From: Streptomyces sp. NBC_00683
GTDB taxonomy: Bacteria > Actinomycetota > Actinomycetes > Streptomycetales > Streptomycetaceae
DNA length: 64,000 nucleotides
Assembly (NCBI RefSeq): GCF_036226745.1
Contig: NZ_CP109013.1
Location: 5,766,001-5,830,000 of the forward strand
Reading direction: 5' to 3'
The position numbers were made by a program, and so were the translations under genes. Positions within the stretch are counted from its first letter, which is position 1. Each line of letters opens with the position of its first letter. The notes under the pieces are model-generated. The model was not told where the DNA came from. It saw only the letters and a list, made by a program, of their open reading frames with translations, and did not search any database. Of the stretch, positions 1-8,873 are shown piece after piece.

Positions 1-18
1 TCGCAAGGTAGGTCGTCT

Positions 19-1518
19 GTGTCTTTGCCGCATGAAGCCAAGCCCCGGACCACAGCGGTCGTGCTCGCCGGTGGTACCGGTCAGCGCGTGGGACTGGCGA
101 TCCCCAAGCAGCTGCTGAAGATCGCCGGTAAGGCAGTCATCGAGCACACGCTGTCCATCTTCGAGAACGCCGAGGACATCGACGATGTCATCGTGCTGAT
201 GGCGCCGGGCTTCGTGCCCGACGTCGAGAAGATCGTCGCCAAGGCCGGACTGACCAAGGTCATCAAGATCATCGAAGGCGGCAACACCCGCAACGAGACC
301 ACCGAGCGTGCCATCGCGGCGCTCGGCGAAGGGCTCGCGGAGGGTGAGGACCGCAACGTCCTCTTCCATGACGCCGTCCGTCCGCTTCTGTCACAGCGCG
401 TCATCAAGGACTGTGTCGACGCCCTCGACCGCTACCAGGCCGTCGACGTCGCCATCCCGTCCGCGGACACGATCATCGTGACCCGCACGCACGGCGAGGA
501 CGGGGAATTCATCACCGAGGTCCCGGACCGGTCCCGGCTGCGCCGCGGCCAGACCCCGCAGGCCTTCAAGCTCTCCACGATCCGCAAGGCGTACGCGATC
601 GCGGCGGGCGACCCGAACTTCCAGGCCACCGACGACTGTTCGGTGGTCCTGCGGTACCTCCCCGACGTGCCGATCTACGTGGTCGCGGGCGACGAGTACA
701 ACATGAAGGTGACCCAGCCGGTCGACGTCTTCATCACCGACAAGCTCTTCCAGCTGGCCTCCACTGCGGCCCCGCGCCAGGCCGACGAGGCCGCCTACCG
801 GGAGCTGCTCTCGGGCAAGACCCTGGTCGTCTTCGGCGGTTCGTACGGGATCGGCGCGGACATCGCCACGCTGGCCGAGCAGTACGGCGCCAGCGTGTAC
901 GCGCTGGGCCGTTCGACCACCGGTACCCACGTCGAGAACCCGGAGCACGTGGACGACGCGCTCTCCAAGGCGTACGCCGAGACCGGTCGCGTCGACTACG
1001 TCATCAACACCGCGGGCGTGCTGCGCATCGGCAAGCTGGCCGAGACCGACAACACGACGATCCAGGAAGCGCTGAACGTCAACTACCTGGCGCCCGTCCA
1101 GATCGCCCGCGCCTCGTACAAGTACCTGGCGGAGACCCAGGGTCAGCTGCTGCTCTACACCTCCAGCAGCTACACCCGCGGCCGCGCCGAGTACAGCCTC
1201 TACTCCTCCACCAAGGCCGCCATGGTGAACCTCACCCAGGCGCTCGCGGACGAGTGGGCCGGCGACGGGATCCGGGTCAACTGTGTGAACCCGGAGCGCA
1301 CCGCGACCCCGATGCGGACCAAGGCGTTCGGCCAGGAGCCGGAAGGCTCGCTGCTCTCCTCCGAGGCGGTGGCACGCACCTCGCTGGACGTCCTGCTCTC
1401 GGCGATGACGGGTCACGTCATCGACGTACGCCAGCAGGACCCGACGCGTGACGTCGCCGAATCCTCCGGATTCGAGCAGGCACTCGCCTCGGTGCTGGAC
1501 CGTCAGGAAGATGTGTAA
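19..1518 (+). CDS. Bifunctional cytidylyltransferase / SDR reductase (CDP-ribitol synthesis type)
   Basis: Two fused enzymes in 499 residues. Residues about 10-235 are an IspD/TarI-like nucleotidyltransferase: the Gly-rich loop LAGGTGQRVG is followed by PKQLLKIAGK, with HDAVRPLL further on. Residues about 265-490 are a short-chain dehydrogenase with the nucleotide loop GGSYGIG and the YSSTK (YxxxK) active site. The same pairing occurs in the Bcs1/Acs1 family, which reduces ribulose 5-phosphate and makes CDP-ribitol, so a role in supplying activated ribitol for a cell-wall polymer is likely (inference). It starts with GTG after AAGGTAGG at about 6-13. The next gene is TagF-like, which fits. 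The IspD-like domain alone could suggest isoprenoid synthesis, but the fused SDR argues against that. Confidence 0.86.
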   Translation: MSLPHEAKPRTTAVVLAGGTGQRVGLAIPKQLLKIAGKAVIEHTLSIFENAEDIDDVIVLMAPGFVPDVEKIVAKAGLTKVIKIIEGGNTRNETTERAIAALGEGLAEGEDRNVLFHDAVRPLLSQRVIKDCVDALDRYQAVDVAIPSADTIIVTRTHGEDGEFITEVPDRSRLRRGQTPQAFKLSTIRKAYAIAAGDPNFQATDDCSVVLRYLPDVPIYVVAGDEYNMKVTQPVDVFITDKLFQLASTAAPRQADEAAYRELLSGKTLVVFGGSYGIGADIATLAEQYGASVYALGRSTTGTHVENPEHVDDALSKAYAETGRVDYVINTAGVLRIGKLAETDNTTIQEALNVNYLAPVQIARASYKYLAETQGQLLLYTSSSYTRGRAEYSLYSSTKAAMVNLTQALADEWAGDGIRVNCVNPERTATPMRTKAFGQEPEGSLLSSEAVARTSLDVLLSAMTGHVIDVRQQDPTRDVAESSGFEQALASVLDRQEDV

Positions 1519-1654
1519 TAATTCTTGACAAATGTACTTTAACGGGCCTCTGTTATCGCTGAAACGCGACTGCAGAGGCCCGAGTGCGTGAAGCCGCATC
1601 TTCACATTTCCCTCTATACGTGAAACAACCGGCACCCCCTGGAGCAGGTTCTTC
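1519..1654 (+). promoter_or_regulatory. Intergenic region with consensus -35 and a hairpin
   Basis: A perfect TTGACA lies at 1525-1530. The best -10 candidate (TGTTAT, 1551-1556) is 20 nt away, longer than usual. A 9-bp inverted repeat, GGGCCTCTG (1544-1552) and CAGAGGCCC (1573-1581), forms a hairpin without a T-run. It could be a weak terminator for the upstream gene or part of the leader of the TagF-like gene. Confidence 0.35.
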
Positions 1655-3844
1655 GTGATTTCGACAGCCATTCGCCTGGCCCGTGTGGGCAGTCGGTCAG
1701 AACTGGCGGCAGCGATACTGATGACGCTGGGATACCCCTGCGTCATGATTGCCGCGCTTCTCCCCGATATCTGGTTCTTCGCGGCGGCCACGGCTGTCAC
1801 GTACTTCACGGACTGGTTCCTGCACCAGCGTGGCAGTTATCTGGTCAACCGGCTCGGCAAGGTGCGGGCGGGACTGCCGATCCGCTTCCTGCTCCGCCAG
1901 CTGATGATCATCCTGCTGCTCGCGCGGCTGGATCTCGCCGAGGAGCCGATCTTCTACGCGGCGGTCGCCTGCTTCCTCGTCTTCTACGGCCTCCAGGCAC
2001 CGCACGGCGCCCTGACGACGCTCATCCGGCTCCGCCGCACGATGCCGATCGTCACCCGCAACGTGGACCTGCATGCCGTCCGCATCGCCGACGCCCCGCC
2101 GCGCGCGCTGCTGCACCGCTCCGCCGAGAAGATGCTCCACCTGGACATCCCCGCGGTGGCAGGCATCCTGATCGCCGCCGGAACGGGCCAGGAGATCATC
2201 GGCTTCGTCGGGGCCGGAGTGACGGTGCTGCTGGCCGTCCTCTACAACGCCCTGCTCGTCCCGTACCTGCGCCGGGCCCGCCGGGTGCCGACCGCCCCCG
2301 CCGTGCTCAAGGCCCTGGACACCTGGCTGAACGAGTACCAGCCGACCGTCGTCCTGTACTTCTCCGGCTCCAACGAGTCGGCGTACCAGGTCAACATGTG
2401 GCTGGACACCATGGCAGGCATAGAGGGCCGGCCGCTGATCGTCATGCGGGAGCGCCCCCTGGTGTCCATGCTCGCCGAGACCTCCGTACCGGTGGTCTGC
2501 ATCCCCGCGGGCACCCACCTGATGAATCTGAACCTCTCCACCGTGCGGGTCTGCCTGTATCCGGCGAACGTCGGCAAGAACATCCACATGCTCCGCGTCC
2601 CGACGATGAAGCACGTCTTCATCGGCCACGGCGACAGCGACAAGCTCGCCAGCGTCAACCCGTACTCCAAGGTGTACGACGAGGTGTGGACGGCCGGCCG
2701 CGCGGGCCGCGACCGGTACGCGCTCGCCGATGTCGGCATCCGCGACGAGGACATCGTCGAGGTCGGACGCCCGCAGCTGGCGCCCATCACGAGCTGGACC
2801 GGCACCGCGAAGAACCCCATTCCGACAGTTCTGTACGCCCCGACCTGGGAAGGCTGGGACGACAACCCCGGCAACACCTCCCTGCTGCTGGCCGGGGAGA
2901 ACATCGTGCGTCGGCTGCTCGACGCGGACCAGCCCGTCCGGGTCATCTACAAGCCGCACCCGTTCACCGGCATCCGCAGTGCCAAGGCCAAGGCCGTGCA
3001 CGCCCGGATCGTTGCCCGGGTCGCCAAGGCGGCCCAGGCGCGCGCCGCCGACCCCCGCTGGGCCGGGGAGGCCGGCAAGGCCGCCGCGGATCAGCGTGCG
3101 GCGCAGGCCGAGCTGACGCGGATCGAGGCACGGCTGGACGTACTGGCCCGGCCCGGCCGGGCCGGCGGGGACGAGTCGGAGGAGTCGCGGGTCTCGCTCG
3201 CCGACCCGGCACGCCAGGCCGAGATGGCCACCCTGCGGGCCGAGTGGAACGACGCGTACTGGCGTTCCTTCGGCTGGTGGGAGCACCGGACGGTGACCGG
3301 CTCGCAGCCCAAGCTGTACGACTGCTTCAACCAGGCCGATGCCATGGTCTCGGACATCTCCAGTGTGGTGTCCGACTTCATCGCGAGCGGCAAGCCGTAC
3401 GCCGTCACTGACTCGGCGGAGCTCGGCGCGGAGGAGTTCAAGCGCCAGAACACCGCCGTACGGGCCGCCGTCGTCCTCTCCAACAGCGCCGAGGAGATCG
3501 GCGAGCTCCTGAACGCGGTCGCCGACCCGAAGGCGGACCCGCTGACCGAGGCCCGCCGCGAGCTGAAGAGCTATCTGCTGGGTCCGGACGAGCCGACCTC
3601 CCTGGAACGGTTCGACGTCGCCGTGCGGACACTCTCGGCCAAGGCCGAGGCGCGCAACGCGGGCGTCGCCCAGCGCATCGGTGAGCAGCCCGCCCCCTTG
3701 CCCGACCCCGAGGCCGAATCCAGTGGTGCCGGCGACGGTGCGGCTGCGGTCACCGCCGAGGCTGTGGCAGCGGCCGATCCCGATGAGACGGCCGTTTCGG
3801 AGGCCGACGCGAGCATCGGCGCAGGTCCCACGGTGTCCCGCTGA
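1655..3844 (+). CDS. CDP-glycerol:polyol-phosphate glycerophosphotransferase family protein (TagB/TagF-like)
   Basis: A 729-residue membrane-associated transferase. Hydrophobic segments occupy about residues 18-50, 75-110 and 165-200. The catalytic domain carries the family landmarks in order: IGHGDSDK (about 322), YAPTWEG (about 393), KPHP (about 432) and SDISSVVSDF (about 565). TagF-type enzymes move a polyol phosphate from a CDP-polyol onto a wall-polymer acceptor. Between KPHP and SDISS there is an Ala/Arg/Glu-rich insertion of about 100 residues, likely coiled coil, and the C-terminal 55 residues are acidic and Ala-rich. GTG start with GGAGCAGG at 1641-1648. The neighbouring CDP-ribitol-type enzyme suggests that its donor may be CDP-ribitol rather than CDP-glycerol (inference). 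Confidence 0.85.
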   Translation: MISTAIRLARVGSRSELAAAILMTLGYPCVMIAALLPDIWFFAAATAVTYFTDWFLHQRGSYLVNRLGKVRAGLPIRFLLRQLMIILLLARLDLAEEPIFYAAVACFLVFYGLQAPHGALTTLIRLRRTMPIVTRNVDLHAVRIADAPPRALLHRSAEKMLHLDIPAVAGILIAAGTGQEIIGFVGAGVTVLLAVLYNALLVPYLRRARRVPTAPAVLKALDTWLNEYQPTVVLYFSGSNESAYQVNMWLDTMAGIEGRPLIVMRERPLVSMLAETSVPVVCIPAGTHLMNLNLSTVRVCLYPANVGKNIHMLRVPTMKHVFIGHGDSDKLASVNPYSKVYDEVWTAGRAGRDRYALADVGIRDEDIVEVGRPQLAPITSWTGTAKNPIPTVLYAPTWEGWDDNPGNTSLLLAGENIVRRLLDADQPVRVIYKPHPFTGIRSAKAKAVHARIVARVAKAAQARAADPRWAGEAGKAAADQRAAQAELTRIEARLDVLARPGRAGGDESEESRVSLADPARQAEMATLRAEWNDAYWRSFGWWEHRTVTGSQPKLYDCFNQADAMVSDISSVVSDFIASGKPYAVTDSAELGAEEFKRQNTAVRAAVVLSNSAEEIGELLNAVADPKADPLTEARRELKSYLLGPDEPTSLERFDVAVRTLSAKAEARNAGVAQRIGEQPAPLPDPEAESSGAGDGAAAVTAEAVAAADPDETAVSEADASIGAGPTVSR

Positions 3845-3930
3845 TGGCCTGATCAGTACCGGCCACCAGATGTAATCCAGCCGTCATCCAGATGTTCGAA
3901 AGTCGTCCGGATGGTGACGCAACCCCCTCG

Positions 3931-3975
3931 ACGGCCCGTCCGTCTCCTCCTTCGGGAGGGGAACGTACGGGCCGT
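3931..3975 (+). terminator. Terminator hairpin after the TagF-like gene
   Basis: ACGGCCCGT (3931-3939) pairs with ACGGGCCGT (3967-3975). Inside it, CTCC and GGAG arms close a TTCG tetraloop. There is no clear T-run, as is common in Streptomyces. Confidence 0.6.
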
Positions 3976-4061
3976 TCGGCGTGTCCGTGCACAGAGCAGG
4001 TGATCGAACAACGCTCTATCGTTTCTCCTGATTGATACGGATATGTACAGACCGGGGAGCG

Positions 4062-5291
4062 ATGAGCAGCAGCACGCCAGATGTCAGCGTCATAATCGGG
4101 GCCTATGAGGCGATGCCCTATCTGATCCGCTGCCTGGAATCCGTCGAAGCGCAGACACTTCCCGCCGGACGCATGGAGATCGTCGCCGTGGACGACGGCT
4201 CCACCGACGGGACGGGGGAGTACCTGGAGGAATTCGCCGCCAGGACCGCGATCGACATGCGTGTCATCCGCCAGGAGAACTCGGGAGGGCCGAGCGGCCC
4301 GCGCAATGTCGGCCTCGGGCTCGCCCGCGGCCGGTACGTCTTCTTCCTTGACGCGGACGACTACTTCGGCGAGGAGGCCCTGGAGCGGATGGTCGCGATG
4401 GGCGACCGGGCCGGCACGGATGTGGTGCTGGGCAAGGTCGTCGGAGTCAACCGCGGTGCCGCGAAGTCGATGTGGAAGGAAACCGTCGAACGCACCGACG
4501 TCCATTCCTCCAACATCAAATTCACGCTGAGTGCCCAGAAGCTGTTCCGGCGGGAACTCCTCACGCGGTTCGGAATGACCTTCGACGAGGGACTGAAGAC
4601 CGGCGAGGACGCGCTCTTCACCATGGAGGCGTATCTGCGGGGCAACGGCGTCTCCGTCGTCGCCGACCACGTCTGCTACTACCTGGTCGGCAGGGACGAC
4701 GGCAAACACGTGACGAAGAGCGGCAGTTACCAGCTGCGTTTCGATTCGGCCCGCGCGCTGATGGGGCTCATAGCCGCACACCTTCCGCCCGGGCCCCGGC
4801 GGGACGCCCTGATGGTCAGGCCGTTCGTCGTCACACTGCTCCCGCAGTTCGGCCCCGTGCTCCTCAGGCAGTCCGAGGCCGTACGGGCCAAGAAGATGGA
4901 GCTGGGCGCCCCGCTCCTGGACGCCTACTGGTCGGCGGGGCTGGCCGGCCGCCTCAGGGTCCAGGAACGGCTGCGCATGCTCTGTGTGTCGAAGGGCAGG
5001 CTCGATCTGCTCCTGGACATCCTGCAGTTCATCAAGGACAAGCACGAGCCGAAGGCCGTCCGGAAGGGGCTCAAGGGGCGGCTCTACCTGGCCTATCCGC
5101 ACTTCGGGGAGCGCGCCGGGCTGCCCGACTCGGCGTACGAGGTGACCGTGACCGAACGGTTCGCCGAAGGGCGGACCGAGGCGCCGCCGGTCACACAGTC
5201 CACTGCCGTCTTCGTGCGGCGCCTGGCACGCAAGGCCCGCAGGGTGGCCCGGACCACCCTGCACATGCCGCAGCGGGCACACAAGGTCTGA
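4062..5291 (+). CDS. Family 2 glycosyltransferase
   Basis: A 409-residue GT2 enzyme with a GT-A fold in the first 230 residues: SVIIGAYEA at the N-terminus, the nucleotide-sugar motif VDDGSTDG, the metal-binding region FLDADDYF and the later GEDALF. It probably adds a sugar to the wall polymer built by the flanking genes. The C-terminal 170 residues are basic, have no recognised domain and end in a cluster of Arg and Lys that may bind the membrane or polymer. I chose ATG 4062 because GGGGAG lies 2-8 nt upstream. An upstream in-frame ATT at 4032 would add ten residues but has no ribosome-binding site. The gene converges on the pyruvyl transferase, 45 nt away. Confidence 0.86.
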   Translation: MSSSTPDVSVIIGAYEAMPYLIRCLESVEAQTLPAGRMEIVAVDDGSTDGTGEYLEEFAARTAIDMRVIRQENSGGPSGPRNVGLGLARGRYVFFLDADDYFGEEALERMVAMGDRAGTDVVLGKVVGVNRGAAKSMWKETVERTDVHSSNIKFTLSAQKLFRRELLTRFGMTFDEGLKTGEDALFTMEAYLRGNGVSVVADHVCYYLVGRDDGKHVTKSGSYQLRFDSARALMGLIAAHLPPGPRRDALMVRPFVVTLLPQFGPVLLRQSEAVRAKKMELGAPLLDAYWSAGLAGRLRVQERLRMLCVSKGRLDLLLDILQFIKDKHEPKAVRKGLKGRLYLAYPHFGERAGLPDSAYEVTVTERFAEGRTEAPPVTQSTAVFVRRLARKARRVARTTLHMPQRAHKV

Positions 5292-5336
5292 GCCCGCGCA
5301 GGAGCGCGCCCCGCTGCGACAGTGGACCTTCCTTCC

Positions 5337-6761
5337 CTACTGCTCGGGGCGCAGCAGCTTCCTGACCGGACGGCCCACCACGCGGCGGGCGCGCCGGTAG
5401 GCCGACGGCCAGGCGGCCGCACCGTCACCCGCCTGCACCTTGATGCTGACCTGACCGCTCTTCCTGTCGAGCTGGCTCCTCAACATGGTGTTCTGCGCGG
5501 TGAGTTCCTCCATGCGGCTCTGCATCCAGCTGAACCGGCCGCTCAGCGACTCCGGGTCACTGTCGATCCAGGGGCGCACGGCGGGCGGGAAGGAGAGCTT
5601 GCCCAGCTGCGCGTCGAATGCCGCGCCGCCGTCGCCATGGGTGAACGTGTTCTCCAGGCCGTTCCTCTCCATGAATCCGGTGAAGCGGAGGAAGCGTTCC
5701 TTGTGCCCGTTCACGAGCTCACCGAAATCGGCCGCCGCGTACAGCTCGGCCGGGTCGATGTTCTTGGGGGTCTCGGTGATCTTGCGGTGCGGGATGCCGA
5801 AGTACCTGCACAGCTCGAGGGTGCGGGAGTCGCTGCAGAGCACGGTGCTCGGCACACCGGCCAGCAGCGCCGCGATGTTGCCGTGGATGCGGGAGCCGAA
5901 CGAGAAGTCGTACGCGCGCAGTTCGTCGATCCAGGTGACCGGGTCGACGTAGAGCCGGACCTTGCCCTCGCGGTACATGGGGTGGGACGGGTGGGTCGGC
6001 ATCGAGGCCTGGGCGCCGATCGGGTTCGACGTCTCCCGCCAGTGCAGCAGCTGCGCCTCGAGCAGGTTCTGCCCGACGAACCGCAGATGCGGATAGCGCT
6101 CGTGGGCCTGCCGGATGATGGCGTCGAGGCCGTGCGAGCGTACGGCGCTGTGTGAGCCGTTCACCGAGACGAGAGAGTCCGCGGTCAGCGCCTCGGTCCT
6201 CTTCTCGACCCGGAACGTATCGCCGTTCAGGAACATGGAGGGGCAGCCGATGACTTCGACGTCCCGGAATCCCATGTCCTTGAGGTACTGCTCGGTGAAC
6301 TCGCCACGCACACCGATGGACGCGCTGCGGTTGAGCACCTCTGTGACGAATTCCCTGACGGTCGGCTCCATCGGCTTCAGCCGGGACGCGTCGTAGTCGA
6401 GGCTGGCCTGCGCGCCGACACCCAGAACGACGACGGGAATGCGCAGCTTCTTGATCAGCTGCGTCATCCGCTTCAGCGGCCGCTCGAAGGTCGGGCGGAA
6501 GGCGTTCGCGAGAGGCACGACGAATGCGTCGTACTCCTCGTTTATGCGCTCGGCCGCCGACGGGTCCGTACGGATTCCGTTGGAGAAGACCTCTGCCCGC
6601 GGAGTCGTCAGAATCTTGTGCGCCGCGTCGCTGAAGATCAAGTTGCCCGCGTTGGTCGCGAAGACATCTCTGTGGAGGGACTGTTCGAGCGAGGCCACAT
6701 CGAAGGGGCTTTTGCCCGATCTGAGAAGAATGCGTCTCTTGCGGGAAGGTTCATCTGTCAC
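5337..6761 (-). CDS. Polysaccharide pyruvyl transferase family protein
   Basis: A 474-residue member of the PS_pyruv_trans family, which adds a pyruvate ketal from phosphoenolpyruvate to sugars of exopolysaccharides and wall polymers. Visible hallmarks are NAGNLIFSDA near the N-terminus, IGVRGEFTEQYL and VIGCPSMFL in the middle, and SRIHGNIAALLAGVPS, the conserved R-x-H-G region. Residues 370-474 form a separate basic tail. The GTG start lacks a ribosome-binding site, but TACGCT (complement of 6768-6773) sits 6 nt before it, so the mRNA is probably leaderless. It faces the glycosyltransferase gene and is next to proB on its other side, so it most likely decorates the polymer made by this locus. 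Confidence 0.82.
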   Translation of the reverse strand: MTDEPSRKRRILLRSGKSPFDVASLEQSLHRDVFATNAGNLIFSDAAHKILTTPRAEVFSNGIRTDPSAAERINEEYDAFVVPLANAFRPTFERPLKRMTQLIKKLRIPVVVLGVGAQASLDYDASRLKPMEPTVREFVTEVLNRSASIGVRGEFTEQYLKDMGFRDVEVIGCPSMFLNGDTFRVEKRTEALTADSLVSVNGSHSAVRSHGLDAIIRQAHERYPHLRFVGQNLLEAQLLHWRETSNPIGAQASMPTHPSHPMYREGKVRLYVDPVTWIDELRAYDFSFGSRIHGNIAALLAGVPSTVLCSDSRTLELCRYFGIPHRKITETPKNIDPAELYAAADFGELVNGHKERFLRFTGFMERNGLENTFTHGDGGAAFDAQLGKLSFPPAVRPWIDSDPESLSGRFSWMQSRMEELTAQNTMLRSQLDRKSGQVSIKVQAGDGAAAWPSAYRRARRVVGRPVRKLLRPEQ

Positions 6762-7042
6762 GCGTAAAGCGTAGCCCGATGAATGACCGGTGGAGATTAC
6801 GTAAATGGCTCATTTCGGTGGCATGTCACAGGGCGGCGCGGGCCTGTCCGTCTGCATCGGGACGGCACGGCGCAGGCCGTCCGTCCGCGCTGAGACGGCA
6901 CAGCGCGGCTCCGGCCTCCTCGCGTAGATTGTGGTCACCGAACAGGACGACGTGATGGGGACGGGCGTACGTGTCAGGGGCAAGGGATACCGAAGGCGCA
7001 CTCCGCACACCCTCCGGGGACGGCGCGGGGCGAAGGCCGGGC

Positions 7043-8161
7043 GTGACCGACGCCTGCAGGATCGTGGTCAAGGTCGGATCCTCCTCGCTCACCACGGCGT
7101 CGGGCGGCCTCGACGCCGACCGGGTCGATGCCCTCGTCGACGTACTCGCCAAGGTCAGGAGCGGCGGGGAGCGCGAGATCGTCCTGGTCTCCAGCGGAGC
7201 GATCGCGGCCGGACTCGCCCCCCTCGGACTCGTCCGCAGACCCAAGGACCTGGCCCGCCAGCAGGCCGCCGCCAGCGTCGGGCAGGGCCTGCTCGTCGCC
7301 CGGTACACGGCGTCCTTCGCCCGCTACGGCGTACGCGTCGGCCAGGTGCTCCTCACCGCCGACGACACGAGTCGGCGCGCCCACTACCGCAACGCGTACA
7401 GCACGCTCGACCAGCTCCTGGAGATGGGCGCGTTCCCCGTCGTCAACGAGAACGACACCGTTGCCACCGACGAGATCCGGTTCGGCGACAACGACCGGCT
7501 CGCCGCGCTCGTCGCCCATCTCGTCCATGCCGACCTCCTCGTCCTCCTCTCGGACGTGGACGGTCTCTACGACGGCGACCCCAGTACCCCCGGCACCTCC
7601 CGCATCGCCGAGGTGAGCGGCCCCGCGGATCTGGAAGGCATCACGATCGGCAGCGCGGGCAAGGCCGGCGTCGGCACCGGAGGCATGGTCACCAAGGTCG
7701 AGGCCGCGCAGATCGCCACCGCCGCCGGAGTCCCCGTCGTCCTCACCTCCGCGAGCCGGGTCGCGGACGCCCTCGCGGGCCGCGACACCGGTACGTACTT
7801 CCACCGCACCGGGCGCCGTTCGGCCGACCGGCTGCTCTGGCTGGCCCACGCGTCGACCCCGCTGGGCGCGCTGACCCTGGACGACGGAGCGGTCGAGGCC
7901 GTTGTCGAGCGCCGTACCTCTCTGCTGCCGGCCGGAATCTCCGCAGTCGAGGGCGAGTTCTCCGCAGGGGACCCGGTGGAGCTGCGCGACGCCGCCGGCC
8001 GGGCCGTCGCCCGGGGGCTCGTCAACTTCGACGCCAAGGAGATCCCCCAGCTGCTCGGCCGCTCCACCCGCGACCTGGCACGGGAGCTCGGCCCCTCGTA
8101 CGAGCGCGAGGTCGTACACAGGGACGATCTCGTCGTCCTCGCGCCCCGCCGCACCCCCTGA
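7043..8161 (+). CDS. proB: Glutamate 5-kinase
   Basis: First enzyme of proline synthesis: it phosphorylates glutamate to the gamma-phosphate that ProA reduces. The 372-residue product begins with RIVVKVGSSSL, followed by LVSSGAIAAG, NENDTVATDE and GDNDRLAALVA, all typical of the amino-acid kinase domain (residues 1-260). The remaining residues form the PUA domain. I chose GTG 7043 because it gives the family length and has GAAGG 7 nt upstream; a longer frame from GTG 6971 has no ribosome-binding site. The feedback inhibitor proline presumably binds the kinase domain, as in the family. In S. coelicolor, as I recall, obg lies upstream beyond a wall-polymer cluster, matching the genes at 1-6.8 kb here. 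Confidence 0.93.
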   Translation: MTDACRIVVKVGSSSLTTASGGLDADRVDALVDVLAKVRSGGEREIVLVSSGAIAAGLAPLGLVRRPKDLARQQAAASVGQGLLVARYTASFARYGVRVGQVLLTADDTSRRAHYRNAYSTLDQLLEMGAFPVVNENDTVATDEIRFGDNDRLAALVAHLVHADLLVLLSDVDGLYDGDPSTPGTSRIAEVSGPADLEGITIGSAGKAGVGTGGMVTKVEAAQIATAAGVPVVLTSASRVADALAGRDTGTYFHRTGRRSADRLLWLAHASTPLGALTLDDGAVEAVVERRTSLLPAGISAVEGEFSAGDPVELRDAAGRAVARGLVNFDAKEIPQLLGRSTRDLARELGPSYEREVVHRDDLVVLAPRRTP

Positions 8162-8413
8162 AACGGCTGAAAGTCCAGCCTTCGGGCAGAGACCTTCACC
8201 AAAACCGCCCCACACCCGGCCCCGGACTGGTCAACTTTGTCACGGGGATACAAGGGGTCAGCACAGCTACACATTCACAGGAGGCCGCCGGTGAGACGAG
8301 CGCGCCCGGGGGCGCTGCCCCGCGGAACGGGCAGCCGCGCCCTGACCAGCGTCGGAGCGGGGGCCGATTTCATCGGTTCGCGCAGCGACCAGACCCTCGA
8401 GCAGGAACCGGTG

Positions 8414-8776
8414 GTGACGGAGGAGGAGCGGACCCAGTCGAAGCTGTGGCACATCACCCTCAGCGTCTCCGGCAGCGAGACCCCGCTGAAGGAGGTCAGA
8501 CGCGGCCTTGAGCAGCTGGCGCACGACCACCCGTTCCTGCTGACCAGCCGGTACGCCAACGACCATGCGGAGATCCGCTACTGGGAAGAGGCGCGCGACC
8601 TGCACGACGCGGCAGCGGTCGCGCTGCGCCTCTGGGGTGAGCACCGGTCGAGCGCCAAGCTTCCGCCATGGGAGATCGTCGGCCTGGAGGTCATCGACCG
8701 GGAGACGTACCACCAGCGCATCGCCGAGGGCTACGGCCCGCCACCGGCGGCCCCGGTCGGGGTGCACCCGTACTGA
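8414..8776 (+). CDS. Conserved hypothetical protein between proB and proA
   Basis: A 120-residue soluble protein of unknown function. It has no signal peptide or membrane segment; the middle ([18 protein letters not shown] and [20 protein letters not shown]) looks alpha-helical. Two adjacent GTG codons (8411 and 8414) could start it. The second has AGGAA at the better distance (6 nt). An in-frame extension back to 8237 reads as Arg/Gly/Pro-rich and is probably not translated. Its conserved place between the two proline genes in Streptomyces (as I recall) suggests a lineage-specific role, but the sequence does not show which. Confidence 0.75.
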   Translation: MTEEERTQSKLWHITLSVSGSETPLKEVRRGLEQLAHDHPFLLTSRYANDHAEIRYWEEARDLHDAAAVALRLWGEHRSSAKLPPWEIVGLEVIDRETYHQRIAEGYGPPPAAPVGVHPY

Positions 8777-8873
8777 CCGGGCGTACGTCGCAGGGTGCAC
8801 AGGTACCGGCGTGCTTGTCTCGCATCACGGGATACGTGACGGATGCCCGCAGTGTGCGCACTACCCTGCGGGC

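Noticed and set aside
6971..7042. Longer N-terminus for ProB from GTG 6971
   Set aside because: It would add 24 residues with no ribosome-binding site; the kinase domain begins right after GTG 7043.
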